Shown: positions 37,330 through 46,330 of the stretch, piece by piece
Numbering within the stretch: position 1 is the stretch's first letter
Layout of the letters: each line of letters begins with the position of its first letter
Source: Palsa-89 sp963824345
Lineage (GTDB): Bacteria; Acidobacteriota; Terriglobia; Bryobacterales; Bryobacteraceae
Length of the DNA: 64,000 nucleotides
Reading direction: 5' to 3'
NCBI GenBank assembly: GCA_963824345.1
Contig: CAWGOZ010000020.1
Span: 372,001 to 436,000 of the forward strand
Notes under the pieces: generated by a model
The model's input: only the letters and a program-made list of their open reading frames with translations
What the model was told of the DNA's origin: nothing
Databases searched by the model: none
Position numbers and translations under genes: made by a program

Positions 37330-38892
37330 ATGTTTCGATTCTTGATCGGGTTTGTTTATGCGTCACCCCTGGTGGTGCATGCGCAGCCCCCCGCAATCGG
37401 GCAGAATGGCGTGGTAAACTCGGCCAGCTTAATTCCGCCGACGCTCGAAGGTGGCACGCTAGCCCGAGGCGCCCGAATACGCATTCAAGGAGTGCGAATG
37501 ACTGGTTCCGAGCCCACATCGGTGATCTTAATCCGGGGAACGGTGTCTCTGAAGGCCCAGATTCTTTCGGCAACACCTCTTGCGATTGAGGCCATTGTTC
37601 CGGTCGACGCACCGCTAGGACCGATAGAAATCCGCGTGCGGCGAGGTTCCGAGACCAGCGCGCCGTTCCCGGTTACGATCTCAATGGCTAGTCCCGGGCT
37701 CTATAGCCGGAATGGTTCCGGGTGGGGACCCGGTCGCATTCAAAATCTTCAACCCAACGGCGGCGACAACTCCATGAATGATCCGGCGCAGCCGTCGACG
37801 CCAGTTGCGATCTTGGCTACCGGCACCGGTGGCGTTCCCCCGGACGTCTTCGTGGGATCGAAACGAGCCAGGGTCTTGAGAGTCGAGCGATCCACTGGAC
37901 CGGGCAATGAAGTCATCGTCATCGAAATTCCCCGCTCCGCGCCGGAAGGGTGTTTCGTTCCAGTCTACGCTCGAACGCGAGAGGCAGACGCTCCGCCCAG
38001 CAACATAATAACCGTCTCGGTTCGACGCGGGGCGGGAGCTTGCCGCTTGTCGCCGGAGTTTCCCGTCCCGCTTGTGGGCTCCCGGACAACCGGAATGATT
38101 GTGATCTCAAGAAGCTCAGGGCTCTCACAAAACGGGCTTGCCAAATGGATGGATGATGACGCTGTTGCGGCCTTCGTCAGGACGGATGGCTCACCACCGA
38201 ACACACCGCTTCTCCTGACTCCCCCCGTTGGTACCTGCACTGTTTATACCGGAAGTTCTCAGTCTCCATTCCAGATGCCTTTGACAATTTCGGACGGCCT
38301 ATTGACGGATCTCGGCGGCGAGGGCTTGGATGCGGGGCCTGCGCTGAACCTAACCAAGGGCCAAGAAATGCGCGTGGTTCCCAGTCGGCGAGGAGCAATC
38401 GGGTTTTATCGCGCGCCTTTAGGAAGCAGCGAGTCGCGACGCCGCTCACTTTTCCTCAACCCCGGGGCCATTACCCTAGCATCGCCAGGAGGGCACGATG
38501 TGGGCCCTTTCGATTTAACACTCCAACTCACTCCGGAATTCACATGGTCGAACCGCGAGGTTATCGTCGAGATCGACCGGCACCGGCCGCTCACGCTGAC
38601 GTGGACCTCGGTGAGTTCCGCCCGGGTGAAGCTGATTCTCGCGATCAGCGTCGATCAGCTGACTACTGCCAGGGCGATGTGCTACTGCGTGGCCAATAGC
38701 GCGGCTGGCAAGTTCACAATCCAACCTGACTTCCTCGCCAATTTTCCCGCGACCCGCGACATTCCAGGTGAACCGCTCAACCAACTGATGATTGCAGCGC
38801 CAACGCCCCACTCTCCCTTGACTGTACACGGCATTGAACGACTGCAAGCGATGACGATGTTCGTAAACGTCCGTATCGTCCGCTATCGATGA
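37330..38892 (+). CDS. Secreted Solibacter-type protein (TIGR03437-like)
   Basis: A 520-residue exported protein. The signal peptide is clear ('MFRFLIGFVYASPLVVHAQ'). The mature part begins 'NGVVNSASLIPPTLEGG' and goes on in IPT/TIG-like beta-sandwich style ('ARGARIRIQGVRMTG', 'PVAILATGTGGVPPDVFVG'). This resembles the paralogous C-terminal module common in Solibacter-type Acidobacteria. The ATG at 37330 is used because it opens the signal peptide. The next gene starts 33 bp downstream and is probably co-transcribed. Function is unknown; a cell-surface role is likely. Confidence 0.7.
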   Translation: MFRFLIGFVYASPLVVHAQPPAIGQNGVVNSASLIPPTLEGGTLARGARIRIQGVRMTGSEPTSVILIRGTVSLKAQILSATPLAIEAIVPVDAPLGPIEIRVRRGSETSAPFPVTISMASPGLYSRNGSGWGPGRIQNLQPNGGDNSMNDPAQPSTPVAILATGTGGVPPDVFVGSKRARVLRVERSTGPGNEVIVIEIPRSAPEGCFVPVYARTREADAPPSNIITVSVRRGAGACRLSPEFPVPLVGSRTTGMIVISRSSGLSQNGLAKWMDDDAVAAFVRTDGSPPNTPLLLTPPVGTCTVYTGSSQSPFQMPLTISDGLLTDLGGEGLDAGPALNLTKGQEMRVVPSRRGAIGFYRAPLGSSESRRRSLFLNPGAITLASPGGHDVGPFDLTLQLTPEFTWSNREVIVEIDRHRPLTLTWTSVSSARVKLILAISVDQLTTARAMCYCVANSAAGKFTIQPDFLANFPATRDIPGEPLNQLMIAAPTPHSPLTVHGIERLQAMTMFVNVRIVRYR

Positions 38893-38925
38893 GTGATAGA
38901 ATCATTGAAAACGCGGAGGTGTAAG

Positions 38926-41889
38926 ATGTACAGAGTTGCTCTGTATCTCACGGCCGGTACCCTCGTCTCGCAGATCCATGGCGCAGTTTTGCATAAAGAC
39001 TTACTGGTACTGCGGCCGTTCCATTTTGAGGAGAACCAAGGCCAGATTCCTGGCGGAACTAGCTTTGTCGCACGCGGCTCGCATTACTTGCTCGAGATTC
39101 AAGCCGGGGAAAATCGGCTCACCTGGAGTGATACAACTTCTAAGCGAACGGGGACTGTTCGTACGCGGCTGGTTGGCGCGAATCGAAACGCCCGGGTGGA
39201 GGGGCGTGAACCCCTCGAGTCAAGAACTAGCTATTTTCTGGGAGCATCCCAGAGCAAATGGCGTCCCGGAGTGCCCAACTATGGGCGAGTACAAGCGACT
39301 GGAGTCTATCCAGGCATTGACCTGGTGTTTTACGGCGTCGCCTCGGGGAAGCTGGAGTACGACTTTGTCGTAAAGCCGGGGGCTAATCCGCGATCAATCC
39401 AACTCGACCTTGACGGCATTCCCAACGTTTCGATTGCCCCGGATGGGGACCTCGTTCTCGAAAGTACCGGTGGCGAGGTGCGTTGGAAAAAGCCTGTGAT
39501 TTATCAAAACGTGGGGGGAAGTCGGAAGGTTATTTCTGGATGCTTCAAACTCACAGGTAAGCGGCGTATCGGATTCCAGATCGACCCATATGATGCTTCC
39601 CGCGATTTGATCATCGACCCTGTTATGAACTATGCGACCTACTTTGGAGGGGGAGGCAACGAGGTTGCGCGCGCGGTCGGAACGGACGCTGGTGGTAATG
39701 TGTACATTGCCGGCCAGACGAGTACGCAGGGTCTTAAGACTACACCTGGCGTCGTTCAACCTAGCTATGGCGGCGAGACGGCAGACAACTATACTGGCGA
39801 TGCTTTCATCGCCAAGTTCACGCCTACCGGGAGTTTGGTATACGTTACTTATCTAGGCGGCTCCGCTGACGATATTGTAACCAGCCTGGCCGTTGACGCC
39901 AGTGGAGATGTGTATGCCACAGGCATGACGAATTCGCCAAATTTCCCAACGACAACAGGCGCCTTACAGCCCAAGTTTGCCGGTCGTGGCGACATTACAT
40001 GCAATCCTCTCGGTGATGCTTTCGTCGCCAAACTCAATCCCTCTGGGACACAACTTATCTATTCAACCTATTTGGGCGGAAGTCTCGATGACGCCGGCAC
40101 TGCAATAACAATCGATGCAGCCGGAAATGCCTATGTGGCAGGCACGACTTTGTCCATTAATTTCCCGGTGACGCCAGGCGTGGTTCAGAAAAACCTTGCC
40201 GGCGGGGGCGGCGAGCCGGGCAAGCCCATCTGTAACGGCCTGCCCGATGTCGATAGCGGAGACGCATTTGTCGCGAAATTAAATCCTAGTGGCTCCCAGC
40301 TTCTGTTCTCCACCTATCTCGGCGGCTCCCTCGATGACGCGGCTCTGGCAATCGCGATTGATTCCTCCGACAATGTGTACGTTGCCGGGGCGACCCTGTC
40401 TTCCGATTTTCCCGTTACAGCGGGGACCTTCCAGAGGACATATCAGGGAGTCGATCCTCAAAATGAGTTTTTTCACACTGGCGACGGATTCATTACGAAG
40501 CTGAATAGTACGGCAACTGCGCTGCTCTACTCGACGTATCTGGGGGGGGCTGGGGACGATATTATTTATAGCATTACAGTCGATGGTGAAGGGGACGCCT
40601 ACGTTGCTGGTTCAACAAGTTCTAGAAATTTCCCAGTTACCGCACGGGCGGTGCAACGGACTTACGGCGGCTATTATGGTTTGCCGTTTCTCGTGGAACA
40701 GAATGTCGGTGATGGATTCGTCACGGAGCTAAATCCGTCGGGGACCGCACTGTCATATTCGACATATTTGGGCGGGGCCAACAATGATGTCGCCTATGCT
40801 GTCGCGTTAGATGCCGCAGGTTTGATGTATGTCGCCGGTTCAACGGATTCGCCGGGAACGGTTTTGCCGCCTTTTCCCGTGACACCGAATGCCTTCCAGT
40901 CTACCTGGGGCGGTGACGGTGGTCAGTCGCCTTATTGGCCAATTGGAGATGGGTTTTTCACCATCATTAACCCCAACTTGACGACACCCGTGTATAGCAC
41001 CTTCTTTGGTGGCAGTATGGACGATCAGTTTGGGGGCTTGGCTTTCGATCCGTCTGGCAACCTATGGATCGTCGGGAACACCATGTCCTACAATCTGCCT
41101 GTTACGGCAAGATCGGCGGCGCAGCCGGCTTATGGAGGCTTGCGTGCGAGCGATAGCGACAAGGGCGATGCCATGCTTGTCGAGTTCACCGGTTTGCCTT
41201 CAGCCACCTCGGTGACCAGTTTGTTAAATGGTGCAAGCTTCGGGACCGCGCCGGTGGCCCCAGGCTCCCTGATTACGATTTTCGGCGTCTTTCCTGGAGT
41301 TGCCACAACATCCGCACCGGGCTTGCCGCTCCCCAACAGTTTGGGCGGGGCGTCGGTGACGATTAATGGCTCACCAGCACCGCTAAACTTTGTGAACGGA
41401 ACGCAGATCAACACGCAGGTTCCCTGGGACGCGGCGCTGGGGCCGGCGACAGCCGTTGTGACCTCGGGCGGTGTCGCTTCGACGCCCTTTAAGTTCACAG
41501 TCGGTCCTACGGGTCCGGGAATATTCACCTACGGCGCGAACCTGGCCGTGGCGCAGAATGACGACTACTCTCTGAACACCGCTCAAAATCCGGCCGCGGT
41601 GGGCAGCTTTATTATCGTGTATATGACCGGAGGAGGAGCTGTAAATGCCACCATCCCAACCGGAGCCGCAAGCCCATCCACCCCGGTGGCTTCGGTAAAG
41701 GCGCCTGCCAGCGCTACCATCGGCGGCAAGGATGCCGACATTCTATTTCTGGGCATGGCGCCCTACTTTGTCGGTATCGTCCAGGCGGATGTGAAGATCC
41801 CCGACCTAAGCACGGGCACGTATCCAGTGGTGATCACCGTCGGAGGAGTGCAAAGCAACGGCGCCATGGTTGGCGTGTCGGCGAAGTAG
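38926..41889 (+). CDS. SBBP-repeat beta-propeller surface protein with Solibacter-type C-terminal domain
   Basis: A 987-residue secreted protein. A signal peptide is followed by an N-terminal domain ('FHFEENQGQIPGGTSFVARG', 'YFLGASQSKWRPGVPNYGRV'). About seven SBBP repeats follow, marked by 'YSTYLGGSLDDAGTAITIDA' and 'AGNAYVAGTT' units with 'NFPVT', spaced about 65-75 residues. The C-terminal ~200 residues form the Solibacter module ('LLNGASFGTAPVAPGSLITI'). GGAGG lies 6 nt upstream of the ATG at 38926, which fixes the start. Such proteins are thought to be extracellular; ligands are unknown. Confidence 0.85.
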   Translation: MYRVALYLTAGTLVSQIHGAVLHKDLLVLRPFHFEENQGQIPGGTSFVARGSHYLLEIQAGENRLTWSDTTSKRTGTVRTRLVGANRNARVEGREPLESRTSYFLGASQSKWRPGVPNYGRVQATGVYPGIDLVFYGVASGKLEYDFVVKPGANPRSIQLDLDGIPNVSIAPDGDLVLESTGGEVRWKKPVIYQNVGGSRKVISGCFKLTGKRRIGFQIDPYDASRDLIIDPVMNYATYFGGGGNEVARAVGTDAGGNVYIAGQTSTQGLKTTPGVVQPSYGGETADNYTGDAFIAKFTPTGSLVYVTYLGGSADDIVTSLAVDASGDVYATGMTNSPNFPTTTGALQPKFAGRGDITCNPLGDAFVAKLNPSGTQLIYSTYLGGSLDDAGTAITIDAAGNAYVAGTTLSINFPVTPGVVQKNLAGGGGEPGKPICNGLPDVDSGDAFVAKLNPSGSQLLFSTYLGGSLDDAALAIAIDSSDNVYVAGATLSSDFPVTAGTFQRTYQGVDPQNEFFHTGDGFITKLNSTATALLYSTYLGGAGDDIIYSITVDGEGDAYVAGSTSSRNFPVTARAVQRTYGGYYGLPFLVEQNVGDGFVTELNPSGTALSYSTYLGGANNDVAYAVALDAAGLMYVAGSTDSPGTVLPPFPVTPNAFQSTWGGDGGQSPYWPIGDGFFTIINPNLTTPVYSTFFGGSMDDQFGGLAFDPSGNLWIVGNTMSYNLPVTARSAAQPAYGGLRASDSDKGDAMLVEFTGLPSATSVTSLLNGASFGTAPVAPGSLITIFGVFPGVATTSAPGLPLPNSLGGASVTINGSPAPLNFVNGTQINTQVPWDAALGPATAVVTSGGVASTPFKFTVGPTGPGIFTYGANLAVAQNDDYSLNTAQNPAAVGSFIIVYMTGGGAVNATIPTGAASPSTPVASVKAPASATIGGKDADILFLGMAPYFVGIVQADVKIPDLSTGTYPVVITVGGVQSNGAMVGVSAK

Positions 41890-42091
41890 GCGCAGGCGGA
41901 TCTGGGTTGTCGGCATGGGCTTAGGTAACAGTTTCCGACTTCATTTCCGGCCAACCGAGCACATAGGCAAGGATCTCTTCCGTTTTTTCAAAAACCGCCC
42001 ACGCCAGAAGCCTGTGCAGGCCGTCGAGGTTCATGACCTTCGTACAAAGCCGCTACCTCAAGTTAGTCCGATGAGTGGCTCTTCCGTGGAC

Positions 42092-42541
42092 CCGTTGGGT
42101 CAAATAACTCATGCGGCGCGGCCATAGTACTTCAGCAGACCTCCGAGCCGGTGGCGACACTCAACGGTGCGGCCTCGCTGTTTGGGTTCATCGCCAGCCT
42201 CTGGGAAAATTCAATTGGTTGCCTTTCCCTTGATGGTTTCTTTCGCCGTGATAATGAGCGCTGAATTCGGCCAGAGCCCGCGACAGAGGGCGCTCGCCGA
42301 ACAGGATCAACTTCGACAGGCCGTTAGGTCAAATAACTCATGCGGCGCGGCCATAGTACTTCAGCAGACCTCCGAGCCGGTGGCGACACTCAACGGTGCG
42401 GCCAGCGCTGTTTGGGTTCATCGCCAGCCTCTGGGAAAAGCAATTGGTTGCCTTTCCTTTGATGGTTTCTTTCGCCGTGATAATGAGCGCTGAATTCGGC
42501 CAGAGCCCTCGACAGAGGGCGCTCGCCGAACAGGATCAACC
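42092..42541. repeat. About 220-bp tandem duplication of an IS 3' end (period 229 bp)
   Basis: The sequence 42092-42312 is repeated at 42321-42541 with only a few differences. On the minus strand the right copy encodes the C-terminus of the adjacent transposase ('LILFGERPLSRALAEFSAHY', 'HQRKGNQLLFPEAG'). The left copy is a partial second tail. The duplication probably arose by slippage or by a nested insertion-deletion of the same IS. The 200 bp to its left (41890-42091) hold nothing recognisable. Confidence 0.8.
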
Positions 42542-43416
42542 TGGACAGGCACTCCTGCTTTGCGGAGCGGACCCAACGTTCCGCAAAAGCGTTCAGATTT
42601 GGGCTTCTAGCCGGAAGCCGGAATGGCTTTCACGCCGCCCGCCGCCAGCACGGACCGAAACGAGGCGCAGAACTTCGTGTCGCGATCATGGAGAACATAG
42701 CGGCAGGGATGAAGATAGCCCCAGGTCTCCTGGGTCGCGCTTCGGGCGATCTGCTCCATCCACGCTTGATCCGGATGTCTGGTGATACCCGCCACGCTGA
42801 CGCGGCGGCTTTCCAGATGAATGAAAAACAACACGTAGTAAGTCACCAAGCCCCGCCAACTCAGCACCTCCACGGTGAAGAAGTCAGCGCCGGCCAGGAC
42901 ATTCAGGTGGGCGGCGATAAAATCCTTCCACGACGTCGTCTGGCTTCGCTTCGGAGCCGGAGCAATGCCGTCGCGTCGCAGAATGTTTCCCACCGTCTGA
43001 TCGGACAAGCGGTGGCCTAAATTAGCCAGCGCTCCGACGATGCGGTCATATCCCCAGCCAGTATTCTCACGCGCCATTTGCACCACCAAAGCTTCCACTT
43101 CGGGTTGGACCTTGGGGCGGCCTGGATATGGTCGGCGTTTGGAGCCGTCGAACTTCTTGGCGATGAGCCGTCGATACCAGGCCAAGATGGTGTCGGGTTT
43201 GGCGACGCAGGCGACCTCTCGAAGCGCTTTGCGTCCCACACGCTTTCCGATCTCAGCGAGCGTAGCGCGCTCGGGATCACTCAACCGCAATCTCGATGGC
43301 AGCTTCGCCCTCAGAATACGATTCTCCGCGGCCAGATATTCATTTTGCAGGAGAAGCTCTTGGTTCACCGATCCCTTCACGTACGCTAGCAGTCGCACCC
43401 ACTTCTTGTTCTTCAT
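42390..43416 (-). pseudogene. IS transposase (integrase-core DDE type), frameshifted
   Basis: The minus strand encodes an N-terminal HTH part ('LAEIGKRVGRKALREVA'), then an rve integrase core: 'FFTVEVLSWRGLVTYYVLFF', 'FLHDRDTKFC'-type 'YVLHDRDTKFCASF' and the third-acidic region. A one-base frameshift near 42615 turns 'RLPARSPNLNAFAERWVRSA' out of frame and causes an early stop at 42607. The rest follows in the shifted frame to a TGA at 42390-42392. It resembles IS481/IS3-like elements of soil bacteria. It is dead as it stands. Confidence 0.75.
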
Positions 43417-43813
43417 GCCGACTGACCATCTTACTCTGGCCACCGGTCGTTTCAGTTATTTGCCATGCGGCAACGATTTCGTAAAGCTCGAGTTTCGAGC
43501 CTGCGGCCAAGCGACATGATGATCAAACAAGTCTAAGGAGGGGAGTCAGAGTTGGGTCAAGTCCCGCATCACGCGCTACCGTTCCACCATTGAGAATCGG
43601 TGCGTGAACTCAGATTCCAATCACTGTCACGGCGTGAAATGACTTGAGAGGGAGAGTGCAAAGTCATTGAAAACCGTGCGTGATGGCCAGCACGGGAGCC
43701 ACCGTGGATCGCCAAGTTGTTCGAAAGCATTAAATACTCGTCAGCGCCCCCAATGGAGTTCTTCTCTTTGTCTTGTCACGTGGTCACGGTCTCGGTATTG
43801 TAATTCAAGAGAG

Positions 43814-44512
43814 ATGCTTGCAACGTTTGAACCTCGGTTGGATATTTTGCCCGAATCTCAACGCCAGCTGTGGCCGGAACTGGATGCGATACCATCGGAC
43901 TTCGTGCTCTATGGAGGGACAGGTCTTGCACTCCAACTGGGCCACCGGGTTTCTGAGGATTTCGACTTCTTCTCGTCGTTAAGTTTCGATCCGGATCGTT
44001 TACGTTCGAGGCTGCCCTTTTTCCGAGACTTGGACCCAACCGATCCGGACGCCTGGGTGCATCGCAAGCGCGACAACTTGGAAGCATTCGTGAATCGCGG
44101 TGGTGCTGTTAAGATCGCTTTTTTCGGCGGTTTGGACACACTCCAGCGGGTTGAAGACCCACGGCGGGCTGCGGGTTCGCGCGTGCAGGTTGCTTCGCTA
44201 GTGGACCTGGCTGGCATGAAGATGCGGGTGATTCAAGTGCGGGCCAACTGGAAAGACTACGTAGACATTCACACCCTCGTATCGCACGGGATCGATGTCC
44301 CCACAGGTTTGGCTGCAGCCAAGGCGATTGACAGGAGTTTCGATCCGGCCACGAGCATCCGAGCATTGCAGTTCTTTGGCGATGGGACTTTGAATCGCGT
44401 TCCAGTTCCTATGCAAACGGATCTGACGGGGTGGGCGAAAGCAGTCAACTTGTCGAAGCTACCGACATTTCATTCGCGTCCTAATCTGAGTCCTGGAGGT
44501 TTGGAGCGATGA
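43814..44512 (+). CDS. AbiEii-type nucleotidyltransferase (type IV toxin-like)
   Basis: A 232-residue protein with the DNA polymerase-beta-like nucleotidyltransferase signature of AbiEii/AbiGii toxins: 'FVLYGGTGLALQLGHRVSED', then the D-F-D pair in 'SEDFDFFSS', and 'VKIAFFGG' later. The ATG at 43814 is chosen because homology starts there. The next ORF overlaps by 4 bp (ATGA), giving a two-gene unit. AbiEii toxins act in abortive infection or plasmid maintenance, which fits its place next to the island's integration module. Confidence 0.75.
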   Translation: MLATFEPRLDILPESQRQLWPELDAIPSDFVLYGGTGLALQLGHRVSEDFDFFSSLSFDPDRLRSRLPFFRDLDPTDPDAWVHRKRDNLEAFVNRGGAVKIAFFGGLDTLQRVEDPRRAAGSRVQVASLVDLAGMKMRVIQVRANWKDYVDIHTLVSHGIDVPTGLAAAKAIDRSFDPATSIRALQFFGDGTLNRVPVPMQTDLTGWAKAVNLSKLPTFHSRPNLSPGGLER

Positions 44513-44841
44513 TCCTCACACCCCCGTATCCGGCGGAATTACTTCGGGTGGCGCGAAAGGTGGTTTGGTACGACAGTCCAGACGATACTTTAGCTGATCT
44601 ACCAACGTTTCTGACACATTTGATGGTTTACGGATCTTCGACGGACATGAAGGTGGTCGAGCGATATGTTCCATTGGAAGAGTTCCGGAGGGTGCTTGAA
44701 AATCCTCCTACCGGGGTGTTCACGAAGGAAGTTTGGATGCGCTGGCATGAAAGATTTGGAATGCCGGTACCACCGCTTCCGCGGCGACGCTTCCCCGACG
44801 GCTCAGTCGGGCCTGAAGCCGGTGAATTCTGCGGACGGTAG
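44509..44841 (+). CDS. Conserved partner of the AbiEii-like nucleotidyltransferase
   Basis: A 110-residue protein starting 'MILTPPYPAELLRVARKVVW', with 'FLTHLMVYGSSTDMKVVERY' and 'WMRWHERFGMPVPPLPRRR'. Small proteins of this type often accompany AbiEii-like nucleotidyltransferases, though here as the second gene rather than a classical AbiEi-type regulator. No HTH is evident. The 4-bp overlap implies coupled translation. Antitoxin function is inferred from position only. Confidence 0.6.
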   Translation: MILTPPYPAELLRVARKVVWYDSPDDTLADLPTFLTHLMVYGSSTDMKVVERYVPLEEFRRVLENPPTGVFTKEVWMRWHERFGMPVPPLPRRRFPDGSVGPEAGEFCGR

Positions 44842-44927
44842 GCAGCCCCAGCGCGGCACCGCTGCGGTCTTTGATCGATTTCGCCTCGCAGACTCCAACC
44901 AGCCGGATGACATCATCCAAGCCGCCC

Positions 44928-45371
44928 TTACGGAGTCCCTGTGTCGGATCTCATCCTTTCTCCGTTGCCCTGGCTAACCAAGTCTCGCATCGCTACACGT
45001 GAATCGCTGCCCATCGCCTGCCCCGCGTTCTTTAACAATCGCGCGTGTCGGCCTTGAGCTTTGGCAACGGCTGCTTCCAACGCCAGTCCGTCCGGCTCGG
45101 GAATGCACGTCAGCAAAACCTTCGCTAGGCTGTCCACTAACGCGAACATAGCTTGCTGCGCTCGCCCCAGAGGTATCACTGCCTGCCGGAGCTGCTCGAT
45201 GCCGGCAGCCAGCCGCTCCTCGGCCCCCACCAGTTCTTCCCCAAGCCCGGATAATTCCTGTTCCACGGCATGGCGGATGAAGGCCGTTGGCGACGAAAAG
45301 CGGCGCTTCTTGACCGCTTCACGGATGCCTTTGTCGGTCGCCTCTGAGAATCGAATCGCTCGCTGAGCCAT
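44928..45371 (-). CDS. Ribbon-helix-helix-like protein with coiled-coil tail
   Basis: A 147-residue protein. The N-terminal 45 residues ('RAIRFSEATDKGIREAVKKR', 'FSSPTAFIRHAVEQEL') look like a ribbon-helix-helix DNA-binding unit. The rest is a helical, heptad-like segment. Similar proteins act as relaxosome accessory or partition/copy-control regulators on mobile elements. Its upstream region carries a 40-bp element (45380-45419) that recurs inverted upstream of the divergent HTH gene, so one regulator may control both. An extended frame to 45554 is open but lacks conserved character. Confidence 0.6.
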   Translation of the reverse strand: MAQRAIRFSEATDKGIREAVKKRRFSSPTAFIRHAVEQELSGLGEELVGAEERLAAGIEQLRQAVIPLGRAQQAMFALVDSLAKVLLTCIPEPDGLALEAAVAKAQGRHARLLKNAGQAMGSDSRVAMRDLVSQGNGERMRSDTGTP

Positions 45372-45379
45372 TACAGGTG

Positions 45380-45419
45380 CCTCTAATTTGTAAGGGAATG
45401 GCAGAGGCACTTCGGGACA
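45380..45419 (-). promoter_or_regulatory. Shared upstream element, left (inverted) copy
   Basis: This 40-bp segment lies 9 bp before the RHH start. Its reverse complement matches 45813-45851 with one substitution and one indel. Both copies stand in the same orientation relative to the gene they precede. It is probably a common operator/promoter or leader. Confidence 0.7.
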
Positions 45420-45441
45420 ACAAAAATCGCTCAAAGTGGGG

Positions 45442-45463
45442 GCGCATCCCCAGTGGGATGCGC
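45442..45463. other. Perfect 9-bp hairpin with related direct repeats
   Basis: GCGCATCCC-CAGT-GGGATGCGC forms a 9-bp stem with a 4-nt loop and is followed by TTTT. The half-site GCATCCC recurs directly at 45475-45481 and 45531-45537. It may be a terminator, but repeated half-sites suggest protein binding. Confidence 0.6.
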
Positions 45464-45610
45464 TTTTGCGAAATGCATCCCGCAAAAAGTGCCAGCTCAG
45501 CAACCAGAAACCATCCAAAACGCGCAGTGCGCATCCCAATCCTTTATGTTCCACTAAGGAGTTTTGGCTGTTTGTGAGCCGTCTTTTGGAGCGGCCAGTG
45601 TTGCAATCAG

Positions 45611-45697
45611 TTGCACTTTGTTCACAAACTGTTGCACCCCACTCCGACGGCCCCCAAGAGTTGCACTTTGTTCACAAACTGTTCACAAACTGTTGCA
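45611..45697. repeat. Iteron-like direct repeats
   Basis: A 21-bp sequence beginning TTGCACTTTG and ending TTCACAAACTG occurs at 45611-45631 and 45661-45681. The last 11 bases occur again immediately at 45682-45692, and TTGCA follows in both places. They sit midway between the divergent RHH and HTH genes. Candidate replication/transfer iterons or regulator sites. Confidence 0.65.
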
Positions 45698-45812
45698 GAA
45701 CGCGAAAATCTCTAAATTCGATGTTTCGATAGGTTTGTGCCTTTTCCAATTGCTATTTTTCAGCCGACGCCAGGCGGGGTGCGGTTGAGGCGTTCGTTGC
45801 AACAACAAATAA

Positions 45813-45851
45813 TGTCCCGAAGTGCCTCTGCCGTTCCCTTACAAATAGAGG
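45813..45851 (+). promoter_or_regulatory. Shared upstream element, right copy
   Basis: The inverted partner of 45380-45419, ending 26 bp before the HTH gene start. The near-perfect match over about 39 bp, in a region otherwise not duplicated, marks it as a functional control sequence rather than chance. Confidence 0.7.
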
Positions 45852-45877
45852 GGCGCTCCACGCTCAGAGGTGAAATC

Positions 45878-46114
45878 ATGGTCAATCTCATGACAGAACA
45901 TGAAGTTTCCAAGCGGCTCAACGTCAGCATCGCTTCGCTGCGTAGGTGGCGGCTATTGCAGCGTGGCCCGGTGTTCGTTAAGGTCGGATCGTTGGTCCGC
46001 TACTCGCCCGAGAAGCTTGAGGCTTGGCTCGCCGGGCTACCGACTGGTGGGGCTGCCAGGCCTGAGCAATTACCGGCTGGACAGTCGATCCGTCAAGGCG
46101 AGTATCGCAAATAG
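45878..46114 (+). CDS. Excisionase/MerR-like helix-turn-helix protein
   Basis: A 78-residue protein: 'MTEHEVSKRLNVSIASLRRW' followed by 'VFVKVGSLVRYSPEKLEAWL' is the winged-helix HTH_17/Xis pattern. AGAGG lies 7 nt upstream of the ATG at 45878. Such proteins act as recombination directionality factors or regulators beside integrases. It is 42 bp from the next small ORF and leads the integrase operon, which suggests control of excision. Confidence 0.8.
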   Translation: MVNLMTEHEVSKRLNVSIASLRRWRLLQRGPVFVKVGSLVRYSPEKLEAWLAGLPTGGAARPEQLPAGQSIRQGEYRK

Positions 46115-46156
46115 AAGGCTGGCCACAAATCTAACGTAAGGTTTATCATGGGTTAG

Positions 46157-46330
46157 ATGGAACCGATAAACGAAGCAGCCAGTTTGATGGGCCGGCGGAG
46201 CGCCGAGGCCCGGATTAAGCAATGGGGCAAGAAAGAGTTCGTCAAGCGGATGCAGGAATGGGGCAAGCTGGGCGGGCGCCCGAAGGGCAGTACGAAAAAG
46301 ACGAAAGAAGCGAAGAAAGGCGGCAAGTGA
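46157..46330 (+). CDS. Small basic protein coupled to the integrase
   Basis: A 57-residue, strongly basic protein ('MGRRSAEARIKQWGKKEFVK', 'WGKLGGRPKGSTKKTKEAKK'). The 'GKLGGRPKG' patch looks like an AT-hook-like or nucleic-acid-binding tail. Its TGA (46328-46330) overlaps the integrase ATG by one base, so the two are coupled. Candidates are an Xis-like accessory or a DNA-architectural factor. No family is recognised. Confidence 0.6.
   Translation: MEPINEAASLMGRRSAEARIKQWGKKEFVKRMQEWGKLGGRPKGSTKKTKEAKKGGK

Noticed and set aside
42607..43443. An intact transposase gene
   Set aside because: The frame ends early at 42607; the conserved C-terminus follows in another frame, so it is a pseudogene.
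45442..45463. A simple Rho-independent terminator
   Set aside because: The hairpin is followed by only four T, lies in the 5' region of a divergent pair, and its half-site recurs twice nearby, so protein binding is at least as likely.
45611..45697. CRISPR-like repeats
   Set aside because: Only two and a half copies, with unequal spacing and no cas genes; better seen as iterons or operators.
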